Below are positions 27,798 to 36,565 of a DNA stretch of 64,000 nucleotides, one piece after another. The notes under the pieces are model-generated. The model did not search any database. It saw only the letters and a list, made by a program, of their open reading frames with translations, and was not told the origin of the DNA. Both the position numbers and the translations under genes were made by a program. Each line of letters opens with the position of its first letter. The stretch's first letter is position 1. This stretch comes from Brackiella oedipodis DSM 13743 (GTDB lineage Bacteria; Pseudomonadota; Gammaproteobacteria; Burkholderiales; Burkholderiaceae_B): contig NZ_JHZJ01000009.1 in the NCBI RefSeq assembly GCF_000621025.1, positions 186,001 through 250,000 on the forward strand, written 5' to 3'.

Positions 27798-28430
27798 TTA
27801 AGGAGCAAGTCGCGAGATATGCCAGTCCTCTTGGTCTTTGGTGTAAATGAGGCGATCATGTAGACGTGATGGTCGACCCTGCCAGAATTCAAAACGCTCT
27901 GGCTGAACACGAAAACCACCCCAGTGAGGTGGACGAGGTACTTCATCACCGAATTTTTGGCGAAAGGCTTGAAGCTGTTGTTCTAAGGCTTCGTGAGTGG
28001 TGACATGGCTCTGTGGTGAGGCCCAGGCACCTAATTGCGAGTCGAGCGGGCGAGTCTTGAAGTAAGCGTCTGACTCAGCCTCTGAAATCTTACTGACGGG
28101 CCCACTGATACGGACTTGACGTTCTAATTGATACCAGAAAAAAAGCAAACTGGCATAAGGGTGTTGACTGAGTGCTTGGCCCTTGTGCGATTCATAATTT
28201 GTAAAAAACACAAACCCCTGGTCATCAAAACTCTTGAGTAAGACAATCCGAGCTTCGGGTTGTTGCTGGGCATTCACCGTCGCCAACGTCATGGCGTTGG
28301 CTTCTATGCCACTGACTTGGGTGGCTTCGTGAAACCATGCACTAAATTGTTGAAAAGGATTGGCATCGGCGTCTGCCTCGAGTAGCTCAAACTTATTGTA
28401 GCGTTGCCGCATATTGGCTAAGTCAGTCAT
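27798..28430 (-). CDS. pdxH: Pyridoxine/pyridoxamine 5'-phosphate oxidase
   Basis: An FMN enzyme of 210 residues that makes pyridoxal 5'-phosphate. It shows the MTLATVNAQQQPEARIVLLK segment, the FFTNYESHKGQAL phosphate-binding region, and the C-terminal signature WGGFRVQPERFEFWQGRPSRLHDR region. PLP is the cofactor of ilvE and of the Cys/Met enzyme elsewhere in this window. It may form a unit with the ChaC-like gene upstream and the flavin reductase downstream. Confidence 0.96.
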   Translation of the reverse strand: MTDLANMRQRYNKFELLEADADANPFQQFSAWFHEATQVSGIEANAMTLATVNAQQQPEARIVLLKSFDDQGFVFFTNYESHKGQALSQHPYASLLFFWYQLERQVRISGPVSKISEAESDAYFKTRPLDSQLGAWASPQSHVTTHEALEQQLQAFRQKFGDEVPRPPHWGGFRVQPERFEFWQGRPSRLHDRLIYTKDQEDWHISRLAP

Positions 28431-28476
28431 ATCATCCCTAAGACTTCAAATGAATTCATTATAAACGAAGTGATTT

Positions 28477-29136
28477 TTAGGATGGCTGCAAACGAGCTTT
28501 GATTTTATCTGCTAATTGCTTAAGTTTGTCATCTTTAATATTGGCGGCTTCAAGGGCATCAGAAGTTTCTAACACATATTCGCTACATGGACCGCGACTC
28601 CCTGAAGTACTTAGCACAATATCGATAGTATCTTCTTCGCTTAGGTTGGGTATAAAAGCATAGTTGTCGGGGTGCGGATCCATCACAAAAGCCAACGCCT
28701 GAACCGTGCCTTTGGCCGTTTCGCAAGGCAACCATTTGACGATATAGCTGCTATTAGGAAGCTCTCTTTGCCATAATTTACGCAGCTGCATCAATAGATT
28801 ATGGTTGCTAAGGCGAAAGACTTTGCCTTGGCATTCCCCCCCTTCGATGAGGCCAAAGACCAAACCTGGATTGTCTGGGGTGCCACGATTGACGGTGGAC
28901 CACAGGCATAAATCACGGCGATACCCTTGCAGCGTCGCAATATGGGATTCTTCAAAATCAAACTCTGGTCGCCAGATTAATGAACCATAACCAAATACCC
29001 AAACATCTTTGAGTTCGTCAAAATGTGCGATGGCTTGTGTAAGAGACTGCTCGCGTTGTTCATCGCTCCAGGCGCTAAATTTATCTTGATTATTTAGCAC
29101 CCGCTCAATCATGCGTTGCTTGTAGTTACTATCCAT
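28477..29136 (-). CDS. ChaC-family gamma-glutamylcyclotransferase
   Basis: A 219-residue enzyme of the ChaC type, which cleaves glutathione to 5-oxoproline and Cys-Gly. The glycine-rich VFGYGSLIWRPEFDF substrate loop (about residues 49-63) and the GYRRDLCLWS and RGTPDNPGLVFGL segments are the family markers. It begins a minus-strand group with pdxH and the flavin reductase, divergent from tcdA. Confidence 0.88.
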   Translation of the reverse strand: MDSNYKQRMIERVLNNQDKFSAWSDEQREQSLTQAIAHFDELKDVWVFGYGSLIWRPEFDFEESHIATLQGYRRDLCLWSTVNRGTPDNPGLVFGLIEGGECQGKVFRLSNHNLLMQLRKLWQRELPNSSYIVKWLPCETAKGTVQALAFVMDPHPDNYAFIPNLSEEDTIDIVLSTSGSRGPCSEYVLETSDALEAANIKDDKLKQLADKIKARLQPS

Positions 29137-29208
29137 AAACTTGTTAAAATTAATCTTTAAAAATAAATAGCTAATTATCCAGTATAGTACAGGACGGAGC
29201 CTTTTGAC

Positions 29209-30015
29209 ATGCCCGATTATGATTTGACTCGACGTTTTGGCGGCTTACAACGTTTGTATGGTGCCCGTATTAATCAGGATTTAGCGACGAGTACGGTCAT
29301 GGTCGCGGGCATTGGCGGTGTTGGTTCTTGGGCCGTCGAAGCCTTGGCACGATCCGGTGTTGGCCACTTAATTTTGGTGGATTTAGATCATATCGCAGAG
29401 TCAAATATTAACCGCCAGGTCCATGCGCTTAGTAGCACCTTGGGTCAGGCCAAAGTTCAAGCCATGGCCGATCGTCTATTACAAATCAACCCAGAACTCG
29501 ATATCCGCACCATCGATGATTTTATCGAGCCCGATAATGCCCAGCGTTTGATCACTCAACAGCCACTAGATTTTGTTTTAGATTGTACGGATCAGGCCGA
29601 GGCCAAGATCGCGATGTTGCAAGTTTGCCGCCAGACGCGGATCAAGTGCTTAATGTGTGGCGGTGCGGGTGGCAAAACCAATCCGCTGGCCATCCAGTTG
29701 TCCGATATGGCCGCTGTCCAAAATGATGCGTTATTGGCCAAAATCCGCCAGCGTCTACGGCGTCAATATGGTTATGCGCGCGGCGCTGATAAGCAGGGGA
29801 AAGCACTCAAACGCCCTCCCAAAATGGGGGTTCCATGTATCTGGCTAAACCAAAAAGCCTTACAACCTGATTGGCAACAAGCGCCGCAAGGGCAGAGCGT
29901 ACAGGGCGCGCCGCAAGGTCTATCGTGCGCAGGCTATGGCTCAATTGTCACGGTGACGGCAAGCATGGGCTTGGCCGCCGCAGCCTATGTGATAGAGCAA
30001 TTACAAATCAAATAA
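29209..30015 (+). CDS. tcdA: tRNA threonylcarbamoyladenosine dehydratase
   Basis: An E1-like enzyme (268 residues) that uses ATP to cyclise t6A37 to ct6A in tRNA. The nucleotide-binding GIGGVGSWAVEALARSG motif is near residues 33-49, with DLDHIAESNINRQ after it. The MGVPCIW region and the C-terminal AGYGSIVTVTASMGL helix follow. It acts after the Sua5 step encoded at 23.1 kb. Convergent with uvrA with only 18 bases between. Confidence 0.92.
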   Translation: MPDYDLTRRFGGLQRLYGARINQDLATSTVMVAGIGGVGSWAVEALARSGVGHLILVDLDHIAESNINRQVHALSSTLGQAKVQAMADRLLQINPELDIRTIDDFIEPDNAQRLITQQPLDFVLDCTDQAEAKIAMLQVCRQTRIKCLMCGGAGGKTNPLAIQLSDMAAVQNDALLAKIRQRLRRQYGYARGADKQGKALKRPPKMGVPCIWLNQKALQPDWQQAPQGQSVQGAPQGLSCAGYGSIVTVTASMGLAAAAYVIEQLQIK

Positions 30016-30033
30016 GGTCTGCGATCACGGCCA

Positions 30034-33000
30034 CTAGTGGGTAACGCTGTCTGCTTGCATAAATTCGTACAAGACTTGACCGGTGTGAGAATGCGCTCTA
30101 GCTTTCATGACCGTCGCAGGATCACCCGCGGCAACTAGACGCCCACCGCCATCACCGCCTTCAGGGCCCATATCCACAAGCCAATCGGCTTCAGCCATGA
30201 TGTCTAGATTGTGCTCAATCACGACTACCGTATTACCTGCGTCGACTAAACGATGTAAGACCTTAATGAGTTTTTCAACATCGGCCATGGATAAACCCAC
30301 GGTGGGTTCATCTAGCACATACAGGGTGTGTGGACGACGACTGGCTCTACCGGTACTCATCACACCCTCATCGAGACGGGCTTTGACAAGCTCGGTGACT
30401 AGCTTAATGCGTTGCGCTTCACCTCCAGAGAGTGTGGGTGAAGGTTGGCCCAAGGTTAAATAGCCCAGACCAACATCTTGCAAGAGTTTCAGGGCTCTAT
30501 GTACCTTAGGGTGCGCCTGGAAGTAAGACAAGGCCTCATCAACCTCCATCTGTAAGACCTGTGTCACATTTTTACCGCGCAGTTCGACCATGAGGGTGTC
30601 AGGATTAAAGCGCGCACCATGGCAGGCCTCACAAGGGATTTTGACATCTGGTAAGAAACTCATCTCTATGGTCTTCACGCCTTGACCATCGCATATCGGG
30701 CAACGGCCATCCCCCGTATTAAAGGAGAAGCGACTGGCACTCCAACCCTGTAATTTAGCGTCACGAGTTTGCGCGAATTGTTTACGCACATCATCCCAAA
30801 AACCAATATAAGTGGCTGGACAAGAGCGCGGGGTTTTGCCAATCGGGGTTTGATCAACCTCCAGCACCCGATCCAAGCTTTGCCAGTGCTGAATACTCTG
30901 ACAACCCTGCCACTGAATGGCTGCTGGTTCAGCGTTTTGTGACAAAGCGTGTTTGAGATTTTTGAGCAAGACATCACGCGCCAAAGTAGATTTACCCGAG
31001 CCGGAAACGCCAGTCACGACGCTAAGCCGTTGCAGCGGAATCGCCACGTCGACATTCTGCAAATTGTGCAGCTGAGCCCCCTTAATCTGCAACATGGGAT
31101 GGTTTTTCGGCGTTTTGCGTGGTACTTGCAAGGGATGCATATTGCCCTGTGCTAAATAACGGCCAGTGACCGAATCGGGGTTATTCACAATATCTTCATA
31201 AGTGCCTTGCGCCACCACGGTCCCCCCGCGACTACCCGCCCCAGGGCCAATATCAATAATATGCTGAGCCTTGCGGATAGTGTCTTCATCATGCTCAACC
31301 ACTACCAAGGTATTACCATTGTGTTCGAGGCGGCTTAAGGCATTAAGGAGAATACGGTTGTCGCGTGGGTGTAAACCAATGGTCGGTTCATCGAGGACAT
31401 AGCAAACACCTTGCAGATTAGAGCCTAATTGTGCCGCTAAGCGAATGCGTTGCGCCTCGCCACCAGATAGTGTGGGCGCCGAGCGATCTAGATTTAAGTA
31501 ATCTAAGCCAACTTCTTGCATGAACGCTGTGCGGCTATTGATTTCTTGCAAAATATCACGGGCAATTTCACGCTCGCGCGGACTGAGTTTTATTTTTCTA
31601 AAAAAGCTCGCAACCTCTGCAATGGTCATGGCAGAAATCTCTGTAATCGGCTTTTCATGCCAATACACGGCTCGTGCGACCTCGTTTAAGCGGCTGCCGT
31701 GACAACGGCTGCAAGTCTCTAATGGCGTATCTTCATCCTCTTGCTGCCATTGTTTTTCTTCTCCGCTTTGTTCCTCATCAAAACCTTTGATATTAAGACC
31801 TGTACCAAAGCAGCTAGGGCACCAGCCATGCTTGGAGTTGTAAGAAAACAAGCGTGGATCAGGCTCTGGGAAGCTACGTGCACAAGACGGGCAGGCGCGT
31901 TTGGTCGAAAAATGCTGAATCTGCGCGGCTGGGTTAAGCACCATGAGTAAGCCTTGACCATAATGCACCGCTGCTGTGATGGCCTTAAATAAATCGTGCT
32001 CATGCTTCGCGTCAATCTGTAGTTGTGCGACCGGCAATTGAATATTATGCTCTTGATAACGATCTAAACGTGGCCATGGGTCGACGGCTATCATCTCGCC
32101 ATCAACTCTGAGATAATCATAGCCTTTGTTTTTGGCCCAGCTCGCTAAATCCGTGTAATAGCCTTTACGTGCCGTAATTAACGGCGCCAAAATTTGCACC
32201 TCTTGACCTTTATAGTGATGCAAAATATAAGCCATAATTTGTTCTGGACTTTGCGGCTCTACGGGGACATGACAATCCGGACAAAATTGCGTACCTAACT
32301 TCACGTATAGCAAACGCAGAAAATGATGTATCTCGGTCATGGTGCCGACAGTCGATTTATGGCCGCCTCGACTGGTGCGCTGCTCAATCGCTACCGTTGG
32401 CGGGATACCATAAATTGCATCGACATCGGGCTTGCCAGCGGGTTGCACGATAGAGCGCGCATAAGCATTCAGGGATTCTAGATAGCGGCGTTGACCTTCG
32501 TTAAACAAAATATCAAACGCTAAGGTCGATTTCCCAGAGCCAGATACCCCCGTAATCACAGTAAAGGTATCTCGTGGAATTTCTACCTGGATATTTTTGA
32601 GATTATTTTCTGCGGCATTGAGAATCTCAATCGAAGGCTTACGAAGAGTCGTCGCCAGATAAGCCGTACTTTCTTGGGTCTGATCTTGTAAGGCACCGCC
32701 TGATGCTGTCACAATATCTTGATCATATTGCAATAAGGCTTGACCGGTCAGAGAGTCCGCTACGGTTTTGAGCTGCTCAGGGCTACATTGTGCGATGACC
32801 TGGCCACCTTGTTCACCGCCATGCGGACCCAGGTCAATCACCCAATCGGCGGCTTTAATGAGGTCTAAATTATGTTCAATGATAATGAGCGAATGCCCCG
32901 CCGCCAATAATTTACGGAAGGCTTGCATGAGGCGAGCAATATCATCGAAATGTAAGCCCGTGGTCGGCTCATCAAACAAAAATAACGTGCCCTTGGTCAG

Positions 33001-35667
33001 CATCGCTTGGCGTTTACCGCGGCTGCGCGCCGATTCTGCGAGATGGCCTGCGAGTTTTAGACGTTGCGCTTCACCACCCGAGAGCGTAGGTACGGCTTGG
33101 CCTAAGGTGACATATTCGAGACCGACATCCAGTAAAGGTTGTAGCGCTGTTTGCACATCGCGCAGACCTTTAAAGAAGTCAAGAGCTTCGCTGACAGTCA
33201 TCGCCAAAACTTCATCGATACTGGCGCTACGCCCTAAATGCTCCAGCCTTACCTCACGAATCTCTTGACGAAAACGTGTGCCTTGGCATTCTGGACAACG
33301 CAGATATACATCAGAGAGGAACTGCATTTCAACATGTTCAAACCCAGTCCCTGCACAGACGGGACAACGACCATTACCACTATTAAAACTAAAGGTACCG
33401 GGTTTGTAACCGCGCTCCACACTCAGCGGAGCGTTAGCAAATAATTTGCGGATGGGATTGAAAGCGCCGACATAACTTGCCGGGTTAGAACGTGCTGTCT
33501 TACCAATAGGGCTTTGATCGACAAAGACCACGTCTGCAAACTGTTCTGCCCCCAAAAGATGCTGATAAGGACCTGGGGCTTCGGTGGGTTTTCCAAAATG
33601 CTTGAGCAAAGCAGGGTAGAGCACATCTTGAATCAGCGTAGATTTGCCTGAGCCAGAGACACCTGTGACACAGACTAAACGATTGAGTGGAAACGCCACA
33701 TCACAGTTTTTGAGATTATGCGCTTGTACGCCCTCCAATAGTAGACGCGGAGTCTTGGCGCTGACAGCCGTAGGCATAGGTGCTTGCACCTGCTTTTGGG
33801 CGCTGAGGTATTGCCCAGTGAGTGTATTGGCTTGGCGTAGTTGCGCTGCACTGCCATCAAAAACGATGTCGCCGCCTTTTTCACCAGGACCTGGACCGAT
33901 TTCTAATATACGATCTGCCGCCACCATGACTTGTGGATCATGTTCAACAACGACTAGGGTATTGCCTGCATTACGCAGACGTTGCATGACCGTAATAATG
34001 CTTTCCATATCGTGTGGATGAAGACCGATAGACGGTTCATCCAAGACAAACAAGGTATTGACCAGAGAGGTGCCTAAGGCCGTAGTGAGATTAATGCGTT
34101 GCACCTCACCGCCCGATAGGGTACGACTCTGGCGATCAAGATTGAGGTAGCCAAGACCAACATCACAGAGGAATTTAAGACGGTGACGGATCTCGGTGAG
34201 CACTAATTCATTCGCTTTGTCAGTACTACGGTCAAGTGCAGGGCTAGCAAAAAATTCCCGTACATGACTGATGGGTAAGGTCATGAGGTCAAACATTGAT
34301 AAGCCAGGCAATTGGTTCAGTGTTTGGCGCGACCATTTGGCGTGCACCGGCATAAAGCGAGGATAGCGACCCTCAGCATAATCATGGAGTTGTCCTTGAC
34401 CCAGACGCCATAAATTGCCTTGGGGTTTTAGACGCGAACCGTGACATACTGGACAAATACTGTAGCTACGGTATTTGGAGAGCATGATGCGGACATGCAT
34501 TTTGTAGGATTTGCGCTCTAAAAACTCAAAAAAGCGAGCGACACCATACCATTGTTGTTTCCAGGGTTTAGCTTGACTGCCAAAATCTGGATCGCCATGA
34601 ATGACCCAGTGTTTTTCGGCCTCCGTCAGGTCACGCCACGGCGTATCGACGCGCACCTTGTGTTTCTTGGCGTATTTCAGGAGTTCTTCTTGACACTCCA
34701 TATAAGTCGGTGTCTGAAACGGTTTAATCGCCCCTTCTTCTAGATCCAATGCTTCATTTGGTACCACCAAACCATAATCAATACCCATGCTGCGGCCAAA
34801 GCCGCGACATTCTTCACAGGCGCCGACAGGTGAGTTATAAGAAAATAAATTAGCAATGGGTAGCTGATAGTCAATATCACAAGTGGCACAGTGTAAGTGC
34901 TGACTAAATTTATAATTAGCCACTACCTGTTTTTCCTTATCGAGCACATACACCCGACAATGACCCTGACCATGCTTAAGACAGGCTTCGATGGCTTCGC
35001 TTACACGTGAACTCTCTGCAGAGGCATAACGGAAACGATCTTGGATGACATAAATACGTTGTCGCCGTTCTGTAGTGGTTTTTTTGCTCGTCGCTTTACG
35101 GACGGTGATCAATTCCTTGTCTTGGATACGTGTATATCCTTGTTGTTGCAAAAAGCTCAGAATCTCTTCTTCACTAAAATTTCCTGGCACAGAAATCGGG
35201 AAAGTCAGCACCAAACGGCTGTCGGGATGCTGCTGATCAATAGTGACTAAGGCCTGCTGAATGCTGCTAACACTGTCTTCTTTGACCTCTTGAGCGCATT
35301 CTTGACAAAAAAGACGCGCAGAATGAGCGAACAGCAGTTTAATGTGGTCATTGAGTTCAGTCATCGTCCCCACAGTACTGCGTGAGGTACGTACGGGATT
35401 CGTTTGGTCAATCGCAATCGCAGGCAACACCCCCTCGATTTTGTCGACCTGCGGCTTATCCATACGATCCAAAAACTGCCGTGCATAGGGTGAAAAGGTC
35501 TCTACGTATTTGCGCTGCCCTTCGGCGTATAAGGTGTCAAAGGCTAGCGAACTTTTTCCCGAGCCGGAGACACCCGTGATGACCGTAATCTCAGCCGTAT
35601 TAAAGCTAACATCCAAATGTTTTAGGTTGTTTTGGTGAGCGTTAAAAATTTTGATTTGATTAGACAT
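30034..35667 (-). CDS. uvrA: Tandem (double-length) UvrA-family ABC ATPase
   Basis: A single 1877-residue protein made of two head-to-tail UvrA units. Each normal UvrA of about 940 residues has two ABC ATPase sites; here there are four. Walker A motifs (GVSGSGKS) lie near residues 35, 670, 1045 and 1555. Each has an LSGGE(A/V)QR signature and a DEP Walker B. Four CxxC...CxxC zinc modules are visible, two per half. The second unit begins near residue 1010. UvrA recognises DNA damage with UvrB; a fused dimer-like version may act in repair or in drug tolerance, which is inference. No stop codon or frameshift interrupts it. There is no clear ribosome-binding site before the ATG. Confidence 0.93.
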   Translation of the reverse strand: MSNQIKIFNAHQNNLKHLDVSFNTAEITVITGVSGSGKSSLAFDTLYAEGQRKYVETFSPYARQFLDRMDKPQVDKIEGVLPAIAIDQTNPVRTSRSTVGTMTELNDHIKLLFAHSARLFCQECAQEVKEDSVSSIQQALVTIDQQHPDSRLVLTFPISVPGNFSEEEILSFLQQQGYTRIQDKELITVRKATSKKTTTERRQRIYVIQDRFRYASAESSRVSEAIEACLKHGQGHCRVYVLDKEKQVVANYKFSQHLHCATCDIDYQLPIANLFSYNSPVGACEECRGFGRSMGIDYGLVVPNEALDLEEGAIKPFQTPTYMECQEELLKYAKKHKVRVDTPWRDLTEAEKHWVIHGDPDFGSQAKPWKQQWYGVARFFEFLERKSYKMHVRIMLSKYRSYSICPVCHGSRLKPQGNLWRLGQGQLHDYAEGRYPRFMPVHAKWSRQTLNQLPGLSMFDLMTLPISHVREFFASPALDRSTDKANELVLTEIRHRLKFLCDVGLGYLNLDRQSRTLSGGEVQRINLTTALGTSLVNTLFVLDEPSIGLHPHDMESIITVMQRLRNAGNTLVVVEHDPQVMVAADRILEIGPGPGEKGGDIVFDGSAAQLRQANTLTGQYLSAQKQVQAPMPTAVSAKTPRLLLEGVQAHNLKNCDVAFPLNRLVCVTGVSGSGKSTLIQDVLYPALLKHFGKPTEAPGPYQHLLGAEQFADVVFVDQSPIGKTARSNPASYVGAFNPIRKLFANAPLSVERGYKPGTFSFNSGNGRCPVCAGTGFEHVEMQFLSDVYLRCPECQGTRFRQEIREVRLEHLGRSASIDEVLAMTVSEALDFFKGLRDVQTALQPLLDVGLEYVTLGQAVPTLSGGEAQRLKLAGHLAESARSRGKRQAMLTKGTLFLFDEPTTGLHFDDIARLMQAFRKLLAAGHSLIIIEHNLDLIKAADWVIDLGPHGGEQGGQVIAQCSPEQLKTVADSLTGQALLQYDQDIVTASGGALQDQTQESTAYLATTLRKPSIEILNAAENNLKNIQVEIPRDTFTVITGVSGSGKSTLAFDILFNEGQRRYLESLNAYARSIVQPAGKPDVDAIYGIPPTVAIEQRTSRGGHKSTVGTMTEIHHFLRLLYVKLGTQFCPDCHVPVEPQSPEQIMAYILHHYKGQEVQILAPLITARKGYYTDLASWAKNKGYDYLRVDGEMIAVDPWPRLDRYQEHNIQLPVAQLQIDAKHEHDLFKAITAAVHYGQGLLMVLNPAAQIQHFSTKRACPSCARSFPEPDPRLFSYNSKHGWCPSCFGTGLNIKGFDEEQSGEEKQWQQEDEDTPLETCSRCHGSRLNEVARAVYWHEKPITEISAMTIAEVASFFRKIKLSPREREIARDILQEINSRTAFMQEVGLDYLNLDRSAPTLSGGEAQRIRLAAQLGSNLQGVCYVLDEPTIGLHPRDNRILLNALSRLEHNGNTLVVVEHDEDTIRKAQHIIDIGPGAGSRGGTVVAQGTYEDIVNNPDSVTGRYLAQGNMHPLQVPRKTPKNHPMLQIKGAQLHNLQNVDVAIPLQRLSVVTGVSGSGKSTLARDVLLKNLKHALSQNAEPAAIQWQGCQSIQHWQSLDRVLEVDQTPIGKTPRSCPATYIGFWDDVRKQFAQTRDAKLQGWSASRFSFNTGDGRCPICDGQGVKTIEMSFLPDVKIPCEACHGARFNPDTLMVELRGKNVTQVLQMEVDEALSYFQAHPKVHRALKLLQDVGLGYLTLGQPSPTLSGGEAQRIKLVTELVKARLDEGVMSTGRASRRPHTLYVLDEPTVGLSMADVEKLIKVLHRLVDAGNTVVVIEHNLDIMAEADWLVDMGPEGGDGGGRLVAAGDPATVMKARAHSHTGQVLYEFMQADSVTH

Positions 35668-36028
35668 AATGAATCTGCATGAATCTGCATAAGCGCGGTG
35701 ACGGCAGGTGCTGGACCTGCGCGGCGAAGATGTTGAGTATATGAAGCTGAAACGCGGTAATTCAAGTCAGCAGGATGGAGGTGACTTAGCAAATGTTAAA
35801 TAAAACAGACACTTGTGCTATAAAAGCGATTGAATCGTGCATAGTGGCTTATGGATGTATTATAATGATTGGTTTTAGTCATTACTTATTTGGGCATTTA
35901 GATGAGTGCACTTGAAGTAATGTAAAGTAAAAATCGGTCATGTGGTCATGGGCTCAAGGGATCATGGGTCATAAAGAATGACAGAGAATGACAGATTGAC
36001 AGAATTAAGATAAAAAGGAGTCTTAGCA
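35668..36028. other. Intergenic region upstream of uvrA and of the 42-residue gene
   Basis: A 361-base stretch without a convincing gene. Next to the uvrA start are two perfect tandem copies of a 10-base unit (35671-35680, 35681-35690), followed by a six-pair inverted repeat (35704-35709 with 35715-35720). A TATAAT at 35861-35866 could be a plus-strand -10, with no good -35 at standard spacing. The end holds an AAAAAGGAG ribosome-binding site for the small gene at 36029. Confidence 0.45.
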
Positions 36029-36157
36029 ATGGCAGAAATCAAACGCAATCGTCGTAACACCCTAGAGCGTCGCTGTTTGGGTAAATCTCTTAAACGCTTA
36101 TTTGTGAATTCACCAAAAGGCGTTTTCAAAATGCTAGAAAAAGTTAAACGCGTTTAA
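36029..36157 (+). CDS. Small, very basic 42-residue protein, unrecognised
   Basis: An open frame from ATG 36029 to TAA 36157, with a near-ideal AAAAAGGAG eight bases before the ATG. The 42 residues contain 14 Lys/Arg and 3 Glu, net charge about +11, and one cysteine (position 16). The start is MAEIKRNRRNTLERRC and the end is MLEKVKRV. The basic, amphipathic composition suggests binding to RNA, DNA or the ribosome, but no known family is recognised and no function is claimed. It stands alone in an AT-rich gap between divergently oriented uvrA and a glycosyltransferase gene. Confidence 0.65.
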   Translation: MAEIKRNRRNTLERRCLGKSLKRLFVNSPKGVFKMLEKVKRV

Positions 36158-36565
36158 GATCGTTAAATTTATAAGTGTATTTAAAGAAGCCTATTTATAT
36201 AAGTATATAAGCAGATTTAAATAAGCTCACTACACATTTAAGTAGCGGCTAAGCTCGTAATAGGTCGTAATAGTTCACATAAGGTCTATTCAATTGCGGC
36301 TACTTACTGTTAGCATTTTACAAACCGATGCAGACGACTGTGGTTTATATACCTCATCAGCCGACGAGCATCGGTTTTTTGTTGGCTTTTAGAGACATAA
36401 TGTGCTCTAACGCTCTTTCTAGCGTCTGACTATAGTAAGATGATTAAGATCATTATCGATGTTCAGTCAGCTAGACCAAATCTGCTTAGACGCTTCACTC
36501 GAATTTGTATGACTTGGTTTAGTACATAAATATAATTTATAACATCCTAAACCTAAGGCTACATT
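36158..36565 (+). other. AT-rich non-coding region with a long-loop terminator
   Basis: A 408-base stretch with no supported gene. It has a 9-base direct repeat with period 10 (36255-36263, 36265-36273). A ten-pair stem (36322-36331 with 36368-36377) encloses a 36-base loop and runs into six T, so it looks like an intrinsic terminator for the small gene or for a small RNA that includes the loop. The last 190 bases are upstream of the glycosyltransferase gene; no clear promoter was picked. Confidence 0.45.
36322..36380 (+). terminator. Intrinsic terminator with 36-base loop
   Basis: Stem 36322-36331 with 36368-36377, all ten pairs matched, then T to 36380. The unusually large loop distinguishes it from the other terminators in the window. 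Confidence 0.65.

Noticed and set aside
30025-30045. A ten-base palindrome between tcdA and uvrA as terminator
   Set aside because: It has no loop, no T run, and lies at the uvrA stop; too short to support a terminator.
32768-33268. Long open frames on the plus strand inside uvrA (e.g. 166 codons)
   Set aside because: They are antisense shadows of a highly conserved ABC ATPase gene, with odd composition and no ribosome-binding site.
36158-36565. A tRNA or known structural RNA in the AT-rich gap
   Set aside because: No cloverleaf, no CCA end, and no recognisable 6S, tmRNA or RNase P core was found by eye.
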